From: Alphaproteobacteria bacterium
GTDB taxonomy: Bacteria; Pseudomonadota; Alphaproteobacteria; ATCC43930; CGMCC-115725
Direction: 5' to 3'
Length of the DNA stretch: 9,093 nt
Assembly (NCBI GenBank): GCA_030039775.1
Contig: JASHUX010000119.1
Span: forward strand, 1 to 9,093
A model generated the notes under the pieces. It ran no database searches, had not been told where the DNA came from, and saw only the letters and a program-made list of their open reading frames with translations. Made by a program: the position numbers and the translations under genes. Position 1 is the stretch's first letter. Every line of letters starts with the position of its first letter. Below, piece by piece: positions 1 to 6,914 of this stretch.

Positions 1-744
1 CTGGCGCGTGACTGGTGGGGCGATCCGCTGTTCGGCCTGCTCGCGGGCGCGGTAGTCGCCGGTCTTGCCGGCGCGATCTGCAGTCAACTCGTGGCGCGGC
101 TCCACGGCATCGCCATGTTGATGGTGACGCTCGGCATCGGCCTGATCTGTTACGAGATCGCCAACAAATGGAACAGCCTCACCGGCGGCGACGACGGTTT
201 GCAGGGCATGAACGTAACGCCGCTGCTCGGCCGGTTTACCTTCGACATCGACGGCAAGGTCGGGTTCGTCTACTCGTTCATCGTCATTTTCATTCTTTAC
301 CTCGTCGCGCGGCGGCTGGTGAATTCGCCGTTCGGCCTCGCCTTGAAAGGCATTCGTGAGAATGTCCGCCGCATGCCCGCGCTCGGCATCGGCGTCCGCG
401 CGCAGCTTGCGCTGGCCTTCACCATCTCCGCCGCCATGGCCGGCGTGGCAGGCGCGCTCTTGGCGGAGACGACGCAATACATCGCGCTCGAAGTGCTGGG
501 CTTCGACCGGTCGATCTCGGTGCAGATCGCGCTCGTCATGGGCGGCATGGGCAATTTGATCGGCGGCATGATCGGCGCCATCGCCTACACGGTGTTGCGC
601 GACCAGCTCTCGTTGAACAATCCCGCTTATTGGGATTTCTGGGTCGGGCTGATCCTGGTCGTGATCGTCATGACTGGCACCGGCGGCATCACAGGCATTC
701 TCCGCCGTACCGTCGATTGGGTGTCGGCGCGGATCAAGCGATGA
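1..744 (+). CDS. livM: Branched-chain amino acid-type ABC transporter permease (LivM family), 5'-truncated
   Basis: Inner-membrane permease subunit of a Liv-type (HAAT family) ABC importer. These importers take up branched-chain amino acids, and relatives take up amides, urea or aromatic acids. The frame is open from base 1, so the gene begins before the window; 247 C-terminal residues are visible. The protein is a series of hydrophobic helices. The LivM cytoplasmic-loop signature follows (GIRENVRRMPALG, encoded at about 346-387), then the LivM-like GGMGNLIGGMIGA stretch (about 541-579). The stop overlaps the livG start by 4 bp (ATGA), so the two are probably translationally coupled. Two ATPase genes follow in the usual livM-livG-livF order. 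Family assignment is firm. The substrate cannot be told from sequence, and the catabolic genes downstream leave a non-amino-acid substrate possible. Confidence 0.93.
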   Translation: MARDWWGDPLFGLLAGAVVAGLAGAICSQLVARLHGIAMLMVTLGIGLICYEIANKWNSLTGGDDGLQGMNVTPLLGRFTFDIDGKVGFVYSFIVIFILYLVARRLVNSPFGLALKGIRENVRRMPALGIGVRAQLALAFTISAAMAGVAGALLAETTQYIALEVLGFDRSISVQIALVMGGMGNLIGGMIGAIAYTVLRDQLSLNNPAYWDFWVGLILVVIVMTGTGGITGILRRTVDWVSARIKR

Positions 745-1499
745 CCATCGAGATCGTCCTGGCGACCGAGGGACTGAACCGCTCCTTCGGCGCGCTTCGC
801 GTGACACAGGACGTGTCGTTCCAGCTGCCGCGCGGCGCGCGCTATGCGCTGATCGGGCCGAACGGCGCCGGCAAGAGCACCTTCATCAATCTGCTGACCG
901 GCGTGCTGATGCCGTCGAGCGGGCGCATCACGCTTCATGGCGAGGATATCACGCGCGTACCGTCGCAGGACCGCGTGCGGCGCGGGCTCGTGCGTACGTT
1001 CCAGATCAACACTCTGTTCCCGCATTTGACGCCCCTCGAAGCCACGGTGTTGGCGATCGCGCAGCGTCACGGGCTTTGCGTCAATCCCTTCAAGCGCCTC
1101 TCCGGCTGTTATCCCGAAATCGACGAAGCCCATGAACTGCTCAATCGATTTGCATTCGGGGCGGACAGTGAGCGGCCGACCCACGAGCTCGCGTATGGGC
1201 GGCAGCGCCTTCTGGAAATTGTGCTGGCGCTGGCGGCGGAACCGAAAGTGCTGCTCCTTGACGAACCGGCGGCCGGTGTGCCGCAGCAAGAAAGCGCCGA
1301 AATATTCGAGGCGCTCGACGCATTGCCCGAAGACATCGCCGTGTTGTTCATCGAGCACGACATGGACGTAGTGTTTCGCTTTGCGCAGCGCATAACGGTG
1401 TTGGTCGCGGGCCAGATTCTGTGCGAAGGCACACCCGAGGAGATCGCGGATCATCCGCAGGTGCGCGAGGTCTATCTCGGCGACGGTGAAGATGTCTGA
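741..1499 (+). CDS. livG: Liv-type ABC transporter ATP-binding protein (LivG)
   Basis: Cytoplasmic ATPase of the Liv-type importer, expected to pair with LivF and drive transport through the LivM/LivH permeases. It has 252 residues, close to the usual LivG length (about 250-260). Visible motifs: Walker A GPNGAGKST (39-47), Q-loop FQ (87-88), a LivG-type signature helix LAYGRQRLLEI (150-160) with YG where most ABC proteins have SGG, Walker B VLLLDEP (170-176), and the H-loop histidine in IEHDMD (His206). The D-loop after Walker B reads AAGVPQQE, whereas LivG proteins usually have AAGMN there; this is a mild deviation. I chose ATG 741 because it overlaps the livM stop (ATGA) and gives the standard LivG N-terminus. 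The reading frame is open further upstream but that part is a shadow of livM. No strong ribosome binding site is seen, consistent with coupling. Confidence 0.95.
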   Translation: MTIEIVLATEGLNRSFGALRVTQDVSFQLPRGARYALIGPNGAGKSTFINLLTGVLMPSSGRITLHGEDITRVPSQDRVRRGLVRTFQINTLFPHLTPLEATVLAIAQRHGLCVNPFKRLSGCYPEIDEAHELLNRFAFGADSERPTHELAYGRQRLLEIVLALAAEPKVLLLDEPAAGVPQQESAEIFEALDALPEDIAVLFIEHDMDVVFRFAQRITVLVAGQILCEGTPEEIADHPQVREVYLGDGEDV

Positions 1500-2274
1500 A
1501 GCGCTGCTCGAGGCGAGCGAGATCAGCGCCGGCTATGGCGACAGCCTGGTGCTAGAGGAAATCTCGTTGTCCGTGCCGAAAGGTCATTCGCTCGCGGTGC
1601 TCGGCCGCAACGGCATGGGCAAGAGCACGTTGATGCTGACGCTGATGGGGCATCTGCGGCTGCGGCACGGCACGATCCGTTGGCAGGGCAAGGATATTTC
1701 CAAAGTGTCGCCCGACCGCCGAGTCCGGATGGGACTGGGCTGGGTTCCCCAAGGCCGTGAGGTGTTTCCGTCGCTGACGGTCGACGAGCATCTCGTGATC
1801 GCGGCGCGGCCAGGCCATTGGAACCGCGACGCCGTCTATGCCCAGTTTCCGAAACTTGCCGACCGGCGGCGCAATCTCGGCCGCGAATTGTCGGGCGGCG
1901 AGCAGCAGATGCTCGCGATCGGCCGCACGCTGATGACCAATCCGGACCTGCTGTTGCTCGACGAGCCGCTCGAGGGGCTGGCGCCGGTCATCGTGCAGGA
2001 TATCGCGCATCGCATCCGCGCGCTGATGGCCGAGCAGGGCCTGACGATTATCCTGGTCGAGCAGCATACCCGCTTCGCCTTGGCGTTGACGGAACAGGTC
2101 ATCGTGCTGGAGCGCGGGCGGATGGCCCATAAGGGACCGAGCGCGGCACTGTTGAACGATGTGCCGGCGCTCGACCGGCTGGTCGGCATGCGGTCCTTGC
2201 GCGACCGCGCCGTCGAGGATCACGACGCCAGCGTGCGGCCGGGCGGGACCAGGAACCAAAGCGCCAAAGTATAG
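1492..2274 (+). CDS. livF: Liv-type ABC transporter ATP-binding protein (LivF)
   Basis: Second cytoplasmic ATPase of the importer. Counting from ATG 1492 it has 260 residues: Walker A GRNGMGKST (38-46), Q-loop VPQGR (Gln87), signature LSGGEQQM (133-140), Walker B LLLLDEP (153-159) and the switch region VEQH (His192). The start could also be GTG 1486, two codons upstream. Either start overlaps the livG stop (8 or 14 bp), which indicates coupling. Typical LivF proteins are about 233-240 residues. This one carries an extra tail of roughly 25 residues after LVGM (231-234), polar and probably disordered. The DNA encoding the last 17-18 residues also encodes the C-terminus of the opposite-strand membrane protein gene. 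No terminator hairpin is visible after the stop. Confidence 0.94.
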   Translation: MSEALLEASEISAGYGDSLVLEEISLSVPKGHSLAVLGRNGMGKSTLMLTLMGHLRLRHGTIRWQGKDISKVSPDRRVRMGLGWVPQGREVFPSLTVDEHLVIAARPGHWNRDAVYAQFPKLADRRRNLGRELSGGEQQMLAIGRTLMTNPDLLLLDEPLEGLAPVIVQDIAHRIRALMAEQGLTIILVEQHTRFALALTEQVIVLERGRMAHKGPSAALLNDVPALDRLVGMRSLRDRAVEDHDASVRPGGTRNQSAKV

Positions 2275-2621
2275 GCGAATACCGCGACATAGAGCGCCGC
2301 GAAGAACGAGATCGGCAGCGGCCAATAAATAAGCCAGTTCACCCAGCGCACGATGAGCGGTGTGCCGGTTTCGTTACCGGCGAGGGCGTCCTGCCAGATC
2401 GTGAGGAAGCAGGCACGGCCGAGCAGTGCCTGAAGGGCGACGATCGCCAACACGGCGACATGCAGGGCGCGCCACCACATAACCCGAACGAAGCGCCAGC
2501 GGCACCACGCGCCGAGGGGTATCGCGACCAGGCCGAACAGGTTGAAGGCGATGATCGCGGCATGAACCGCCAGTATGACGATGGCGAGGCTTTCCGGCGT
2601 CACCGCCCAACCTTGCCGCAT
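2220..2621 (-). CDS. DUF2784-like small integral membrane protein
   Basis: A 133-residue hydrophobic protein whose pattern resembles the DUF2784 family of unknown function; this is recognition from memory, not a search. Hydrophobic segments are seen at about 11-38, 52-70 and 98-126, the last possibly split in two. Likely conserved positions are His20, FNLFGL (26-31), WRALH (50-54) and GRACFLTIWQ (68-77), placing His, Cys and Trp residues near membrane borders. Start ATG 2621 (minus strand) has no clear ribosome binding site. It is a lone gene, convergent with livF and overlapping its 3' end by 55 bp, and divergent from the dlh operon. The long open frame, coherent membrane topology and family-like motif support it being real even though it overlaps livF. 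Function is unknown. Confidence 0.75.
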   Translation of the reverse strand: MRQGWAVTPESLAIVILAVHAAIIAFNLFGLVAIPLGAWCRWRFVRVMWWRALHVAVLAIVALQALLGRACFLTIWQDALAGNETGTPLIVRWVNWLIYWPLPISFFAALYVAVFAYTLALWFLVPPGRTLAS

Positions 2622-2642
2622 CGCGCGCGCCTAATCTATGAT
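2613..2642 (+). promoter_or_regulatory. Candidate sigma70-type promoter for the dlh-SDR-thiolase operon
   Basis: TTGCCG (2613-2618) is followed after 18 bp by TATGAT (2637-2642), a 5/6 match to the -10 consensus. Transcription would begin near 2649, leaving a leader of about 44 nt to the ATG at 2693. The -35 hexamer lies inside the first codons of the opposite-strand DUF2784-like gene, so expression of the two could interfere. This is motif reading only. Confidence 0.4.
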
Positions 2643-2654
2643 TGGGTCAAGGCC

Positions 2655-2670
2655 GGCTCACGGGCGAGCC
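2655..2670 (+). promoter_or_regulatory. Short hairpin in the dlh leader
   Basis: GGCTC (2655-2659) and GAGCC (2666-2670) are perfect complements separated by 6 nt. The element lies between the candidate transcription start and the ribosome binding site at 2681-2686. It could tune translation or be a weak operator half-site pair. Five base pairs in GC-rich DNA can occur by chance. Confidence 0.2.
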
Positions 2671-2692
2671 AAAAGCGACAAGGGAGACAATG

Positions 2693-3412
2693 ATGAAGAC
2701 CGAAACCATCGAATATCGTTCCGGCGCCACCAGCATGGTCGGGCACCTCACCTACGACGAAACCAAGTCCGGCAAGCGGCCCGGTATCCTGGTGTGTCAC
2801 GACATTATGGGCCTGGGCAACGACCCGAAGCGCCGTGCCAACATGCTGGCGGAGCTCGGTTATGTCGCGCTGTGCATCGACATGTATGGCGGCGGCAAAC
2901 AGCCGAAGGATTTTCCCGAAGGCATGGGCTGGCTGATGGCGCTGCTGAACGACCGCGCCGAATTGCGCCGCCGCGTCAATGCCGCGCTCGATGCGCTGAA
3001 CCATCGCGCGGAAGTCGATACCGCGAAGACGGCGGCGATCGGTTACTGTTTCGGCGGCTCGACGGTGCTCGAGCTGGCGCGTAGCGGCGCCGCCGTGAAG
3101 GGCGTGGTCAGCTTCCATGGCGGCCTCAACACGCCGACCCCGGTCGATGCGAAAAACATTAAGGGCAAGGTGCTGGTGTGTCACGGTTACGACGATCCGC
3201 TCGTGCCGCCCGCCGAGGTCAACGGGTTTATTCAGGAAATGAAGGACGGCGGCTGCAAGTGGGAGCTGATCCAGTACGGCAATACCGTCCATGCTTTCAC
3301 CAATCCGGCGAACGACGGCAAGGCGAATCCGGCGGCGAAGTACAACGAATACGCCGACAAGCACTCGTGGAATTCGATGAAGGATTTCTTCAACGACGTT
3401 TTCGCAGGCTGA
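2693..3412 (+). CDS. Dienelactone hydrolase family protein
   Basis: Predicted cytoplasmic alpha/beta-hydrolase of the dienelactone hydrolase (DLH) family, 239 residues, matching the family's usual 230-250. True DLHs open dienelactone to maleylacetate in chlorocatechol breakdown, but many members act on other esters, lactones or thioesters. Catalytic triad: Cys119 in the nucleophile elbow GYCFGG (117-122), Asp168 in GYDDPLVP (165-172) and His200 in VHAFTNP (199-205). The position of the DLH glutamate (VQEIFG in the classic enzyme) reads CHDIMG, with Asp37 in its place, so the dienelactone substrate should not be assumed. Ribosome binding site GGGAG (2682-2686) lies 6 nt before ATG 2693; ATG 2690 is also possible. 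First gene of the operon, 4 bp before the next. Confidence 0.88.
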   Translation: MKTETIEYRSGATSMVGHLTYDETKSGKRPGILVCHDIMGLGNDPKRRANMLAELGYVALCIDMYGGGKQPKDFPEGMGWLMALLNDRAELRRRVNAALDALNHRAEVDTAKTAAIGYCFGGSTVLELARSGAAVKGVVSFHGGLNTPTPVDAKNIKGKVLVCHGYDDPLVPPAEVNGFIQEMKDGGCKWELIQYGNTVHAFTNPANDGKANPAAKYNEYADKHSWNSMKDFFNDVFAG

Positions 3413-3416
3413 GTCG

Positions 3417-4334
3417 ATGGCCATTCGGTTCGACAATCGCGTCGCGATCGTCACCGGCGCGGGCGGGGGTTTGGGCCGCGCCCATGCCCTCGCCCTCGCG
3501 GCGCGCGGCGCCAAAGTGGTGGTAAACGATTTCGGCGGCGCGCTCGACGGCACCGGCGGTGCCGCCACGCCGGCGGAAAAAGTCGTGGCGGAGATCAAGG
3601 CGGCGGGCGGCGACGCTATCGCCAACGCCGCCTCGGTCACGGATTTCCCCGCGGTCGAGATGATGGTCGCCGAAGCCTGGGCGAAATGGGGCCGGATCGA
3701 CATCCTGGTCTGTAACGCCGGCATCCTGCGCGACAAGACCTTTGCCAAGATGGAGCTGGCTGATTTCAAAGCCGTGCTCGACGTGCATCTCATGGGCGCG
3801 GTCAATTGCTGCAAGGCGGTGTGGGAGATCATGCGGCAGCAGAATTACGGCCGCATCGTCTTGACCTCGTCGTCCTCGGGCTTGTTCGGCAATTTCGGCC
3901 AGACCAACTATGCCGCGGCGAAGATGGGGCTGGTCGGCTTCATGAACGCGCTCGGCCTCGAAGGCGCTAAGTACAATATCCACGTCAATTGCCTCGCGCC
4001 CACGGCCGCCACGCGCATGACCGACACGCTGATGCCGGCCGAAGTGCTGGCGGCAATGAAGCCGGAGGCTGTATCGCCCGCCGTGCTGGCGATGGTGCAT
4101 GACGGCGCCCCCAACCGCGCCATCATCAACGCCGGGGCCAACAGCTTCGAGCGCACCTACGTGGCGCTGACCAAGGGGGTAAACATTCCGCTCAGTCCGG
4201 AATCGCCGGATCAGGTCGCGGCGCGCTGGGACGAGATTTCGAACCGATCGGGCGACTTGCTGCCCGAGAATGCCGGCGGACAAGGCCGTCAGGAATTGAC
4301 CAAGGCGGGCATCAACCGCAGCACACGGGGATAA
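3417..4334 (+). CDS. MFE-2-like short-chain dehydrogenase ((3R)-hydroxyacyl-CoA dehydrogenase type)
   Basis: NAD(P)-dependent SDR of 305 residues resembling the dehydrogenase domain of the peroxisomal multifunctional enzyme type 2, which oxidises (3R)-hydroxyacyl-CoA to 3-ketoacyl-CoA. Rossmann motif TGAGGGLG (13-20); adenine-pocket region VNDFGG with the inserted loop [14 protein letters not shown] typical of MFE-2; CNAG (99-102); DVHLMG (122-127), with His where many SDRs have Asn, as in MFE-2; Ser152 in TSSSSG; then [12 protein letters not shown] with Tyr165 and Lys169. The C-terminus runs about 50 residues beyond a classical SDR core, also MFE-2-like, but no hydratase or SCP2 domain is attached. 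It starts 4 bp after the DLH stop, and a thiolase that could cleave its product follows. Cofactor and substrate are inferred from the family. Confidence 0.88.
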   Translation: MAIRFDNRVAIVTGAGGGLGRAHALALAARGAKVVVNDFGGALDGTGGAATPAEKVVAEIKAAGGDAIANAASVTDFPAVEMMVAEAWAKWGRIDILVCNAGILRDKTFAKMELADFKAVLDVHLMGAVNCCKAVWEIMRQQNYGRIVLTSSSSGLFGNFGQTNYAAAKMGLVGFMNALGLEGAKYNIHVNCLAPTAATRMTDTLMPAEVLAAMKPEAVSPAVLAMVHDGAPNRAIINAGANSFERTYVALTKGVNIPLSPESPDQVAARWDEISNRSGDLLPENAGGQGRQELTKAGINRSTRG

Positions 4335-4351
4335 ACCAGGAGGAAGCAGCA

Positions 4352-5548
4352 ATGCGTAGCGCCGTCATCGTTTCGACCGCCCGTACGCCGATCGGCCGCG
4401 CCTATCGCGGCGCCTTCAACGACACGCCGGCGCAGGCGCTGGGTGGACACGCCATCGCAAACGCGGTCAAGCGCGCCACCATCGACCCGTCAGAAGTCGA
4501 GGACGTGGTCATGGGCGCGGCGCTTCAGCAGGGCTATCAGGGCGGCAATGTCGCCCGGCAATGCGCGCTCCGCGCCGGCTTGCCGGTGACGGTGGCGGGC
4601 ATGAGCGTCGACCGGCAATGTGCTTCGGGCCTGATGGCGATAGCCACCGCGGCCAAGGAGATCATCGAAGACGGCATGCAGATCACGGTCGGCGGCGGGC
4701 TCGAGTCGATCTCGCTGGTGCAGACCAAAGCGTTGAACATGGCGCGCGACCCATGGCTGATCGAGCACGACGAAGCGCTGTACATGGCAATGATCGAGAC
4801 GGCGGAAATCGTCTCCGACCGTTACAAAGTGCCGCGCGAGGCGCAGGACGAATATGCGCTGCAATCGCAACGCCGTACGGCAGAGGCGCAGGCCGCCGGC
4901 AAGTTCAACGACGAGATCGTGCCGCTGCCGTCGACCATGGTGTTCGCGGACAAAGACAGCTGCGCCGTCACTAAGAAGGACGTCAATCTTGCGAAGGACG
5001 AAGGCAACCGCGCCGACACCACGCTGCAGGGTCTCGCCGGGCTGAAGCCAGTGTTCCAGAATGGGCAGCGCATCAAGGAAGGCCGGTTCATCACCGCCGG
5101 AAACGCGTCGCAACTGTCAGACGGCGCATCGGCGTCGGTGTTGATGGAAGAGGGCGAGGCGGCAAAGCGCGGCGTCAAGCCGCTCGGCCGCTATGTCGGC
5201 ATGATCGCCGCGGGTTGCGCGCCGGACGAGATGGGCATCGGCCCTGTGTTCGCGGTGCCGAAGCTGTTGCAAAAGCACGGCCTCAAGATGGACGACATCG
5301 ACCTCTGGGAGCTGAACGAGGCATTTGCCTGCCAGGTGATCTACTGCCGGGACCAGCTCGGCATCCCAAACGACAAGCTCAATGTCGACGGTGGCGCGAT
5401 TTCCATCGGCCATCCTTACGGGATGTCGGGCGCGCGCATGGTCGGCCATGCGTTGATCGAGGGAAAGCGGCGCGGCGCCAAACGCGTCGTCGTCACGATG
5501 TGCGTCGGCGGCGGCATGGGCGCAGCGGGTTTGTTCGAGGTGCTGTAG
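4352..5548 (+). CDS. Thiolase (acetyl-CoA acyltransferase / acetyltransferase)
   Basis: Cytoplasmic thiolase of 398 residues, the normal family length. It would cleave a 3-ketoacyl-CoA with CoA to acetyl-CoA and a shortened acyl-CoA, or run in reverse as a condensing enzyme. Catalytic residues: nucleophile Cys90 in VDRQCASGL (86-94), NEAF (322-325), His354 in [10 protein letters not shown] (353-362) and Cys384 in CVGGGMG (384-390). The GHPYG form, rather than GHPLG or GHPIG, marks a subfamily but does not fix chain-length preference. Strong ribosome binding site AGGAGGAA (4338-4345), 6 nt before ATG 4352. It lies 17 bp after the SDR, whose 3-ketoacyl-CoA product is its expected substrate. The start [17 protein letters not shown] is the standard thiolase N-terminus. 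Confidence 0.95.
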   Translation: MRSAVIVSTARTPIGRAYRGAFNDTPAQALGGHAIANAVKRATIDPSEVEDVVMGAALQQGYQGGNVARQCALRAGLPVTVAGMSVDRQCASGLMAIATAAKEIIEDGMQITVGGGLESISLVQTKALNMARDPWLIEHDEALYMAMIETAEIVSDRYKVPREAQDEYALQSQRRTAEAQAAGKFNDEIVPLPSTMVFADKDSCAVTKKDVNLAKDEGNRADTTLQGLAGLKPVFQNGQRIKEGRFITAGNASQLSDGASASVLMEEGEAAKRGVKPLGRYVGMIAAGCAPDEMGIGPVFAVPKLLQKHGLKMDDIDLWELNEAFACQVIYCRDQLGIPNDKLNVDGGAISIGHPYGMSGARMVGHALIEGKRRGAKRVVVTMCVGGGMGAAGLFEVL

Positions 5549-5550
5549 CC

Positions 5551-6111
5551 ATGTCGGGGGGTGACATCGCGACGCGGTTTCAGGCGGCGATACGCCGCCA
5601 CTGGGTGATGTATTTCGTCGAAGGCATCGTCTTGCTGGTGCTCGGCGCGCTGGCGATCGTGGTGCCGCAAATCGCGACGTTCGCGGCGACCATCTTCCTC
5701 GGCTGGCTGCTGTTCATCAGCGGCGTGGTTGGCCTCGTCAGCACCTTTTGGATGCACCAGGCGCCGGGTTTCGGGTGGTCGCTGGCGTCCGCCATACTCG
5801 GCCTTCTCGCCGGCGCGGTGCTGATCTTGTGGCCGACCGGGGGTGTCGTGTCGCTGACCCTGGTGATGATCGCGTTCTTCATCGTCGAAGGCATCGCCAC
5901 GATGTTTTTCGCAGCGGAGCATCGCAATCAGCTTTCGGGCCGTTGGGGCTGGATGCTGGTCAGCGGCATCATCGATCTGATCCTCGCCGCGATCATCCTG
6001 ACCGGATTGCCCGGTTCCGCGGCTTGGGCGATCGGCCTGTTGCTGGGGGTCAATCTCGTGTTCGGCGGCGCCGCGTTGATCTCGATGGCGCTCGCCGCCC
6101 GCGCGGCATGA
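5551..6111 (+). CDS. HdeD/DUF308-like multi-pass membrane protein
   Basis: A 186-residue integral membrane protein with about six hydrophobic segments (roughly 18-37, 43-65, 74-93, 98-118, 128-149, 154-182). It has the two-fold repeated layout and short polar N-terminus of HdeD family (DUF308) proteins. HdeD in Escherichia coli is linked to acid resistance, but its biochemical role is unclear and most homologues are uncharacterised. The frame is open far upstream within the thiolase, but ATG 5551 is the sensible start: it lies 2 bp after the thiolase stop, has GAGG at 5537-5540, and gives MSGGDIATRFQAAIRRHW, a typical HdeD-like beginning. Its stop overlaps the next gene by 4 bp (ATGA). Such a protein inside an acyl-CoA operon is unusual; a stress or membrane role is inference. 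Confidence 0.82.
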   Translation: MSGGDIATRFQAAIRRHWVMYFVEGIVLLVLGALAIVVPQIATFAATIFLGWLLFISGVVGLVSTFWMHQAPGFGWSLASAILGLLAGAVLILWPTGGVVSLTLVMIAFFIVEGIATMFFAAEHRNQLSGRWGWMLVSGIIDLILAAIILTGLPGSAAWAIGLLLGVNLVFGGAALISMALAARAA

Positions 6112-6911
6112 GGGCTTCCGACCTGTTCGACGTATCCGGCCTCGTCACGGTGGTGACCGGCGGCGCCAGCGGCATCGGCCTCGCTTACGCCGAGGCGATG
6201 GCCGACAACGGCGCGCGCGTCATCCTGTTCGATCTCGACCAAACGCGCCTCGCCGCGGAGACGAAGCGACTTGGCGCGACCGGCAAACAAGTCGATGTCA
6301 CCGACCGCGACGCACTGAACCGCGTCTTCGACGAGACCGCGCGCGAAATGGGAGGGTTCGACGTCGTATTTGCCAATGCCGGGATCGGCGGCGAGCCGGG
6401 ATTCCTAACGCTTGACGGCAAGCGCAACGATGAGCGCGCCCTCGAGAAACTCGATACCGCGTATTTCGAACGCATCTTCAAGCTCGATGTCGAAGCGCTG
6501 TTCTGGACCATCCAGGCGGCCGCGAAACATATGAAAGCGGGGCGGGGCGGGCGCATCATTGTCACGAGCTCGATCTCCGCAACCAAGACCGAGGCGTTCG
6601 TCGGCGCGCCCTATGTCGCGTCGAAGGCGGCCGCTGCGCAGCTCGTGCGACAGGCCGCGCTCGAACTGGCCGAGTACAATATCCTCGTCAATGCGATCGC
6701 GCCCGGTCCGTTCGTCACCAATATTTCCGGTGGCCGCCTCAAGGACGAAGGCGTGCAGGCGGCATTGTCACAATATTGTCCGCTGAAGCGCCTAGGCTTT
6801 CCCGACGATATTCAAGGCTTGGCGTTGTTCCTTGCCTCGCCCGCGTCGAAATACATGACCGGCGCGTCGCTCACCGTCGATGGCGGAGTCACCCTTGGCT
6901 ACGTGGGGTAA
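6108..6911 (+). CDS. SDR family NAD(P)-dependent oxidoreductase
   Basis: Classical short-chain dehydrogenase/reductase, 267 residues, cytoplasmic. Rossmann motif TGGASGIG (17-24); acidic residue at the end of beta-2, FDLD (41-44), which favours NAD(H) over NADP(H); NAG (90-92); SSIS (154-157) supplying the catalytic Ser; YVASK with Tyr169 and Lys173; NAIAPG (195-200); and the C-terminal TGASLTVDGG (251-260). An insertion of about 15-20 residues lies after NAGIGG (residues about 96-116), longer than in most FabG-like proteins, and could shape the substrate pocket. ATG 6108 overlaps the upstream stop (ATGA) and no ribosome binding site is visible, so translation is probably coupled. Last gene of the operon. 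It could oxidise a hydroxy group on the substrate imported or processed by the cluster; substrate unknown. Confidence 0.9.
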   Translation: MRASDLFDVSGLVTVVTGGASGIGLAYAEAMADNGARVILFDLDQTRLAAETKRLGATGKQVDVTDRDALNRVFDETAREMGGFDVVFANAGIGGEPGFLTLDGKRNDERALEKLDTAYFERIFKLDVEALFWTIQAAAKHMKAGRGGRIIVTSSISATKTEAFVGAPYVASKAAAAQLVRQAALELAEYNILVNAIAPGPFVTNISGGRLKDEGVQAALSQYCPLKRLGFPDDIQGLALFLASPASKYMTGASLTVDGGVTLGYVG

Positions 6912-6914
6912 GCC

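Noticed and set aside
627..1454. Long open frame of 275 codons on the minus strand opposite livM and livG
   Set aside because: It is antisense to a well-supported LivG with all ABC motifs. Its translation is rich in Arg and His with no recognisable domain, typical of a shadow frame in GC-rich DNA.
2636..3832. 398-codon open frame on the minus strand opposite the DLH and SDR genes
   Set aside because: Both plus-strand genes have full catalytic motifs and ribosome binding sites. The antisense translation shows no family features.
3390..4352. 320-codon minus-strand open frame opposite the MFE-2-like SDR
   Set aside because: Shadow of a confirmed gene; composition is biased and has no motif.
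5215..5550. Upstream extension of the HdeD-like reading frame into the thiolase gene
   Set aside because: The extension is an out-of-frame reading of the thiolase and is Arg/Gly/His rich. ATG 5551 gives the expected membrane protein start.
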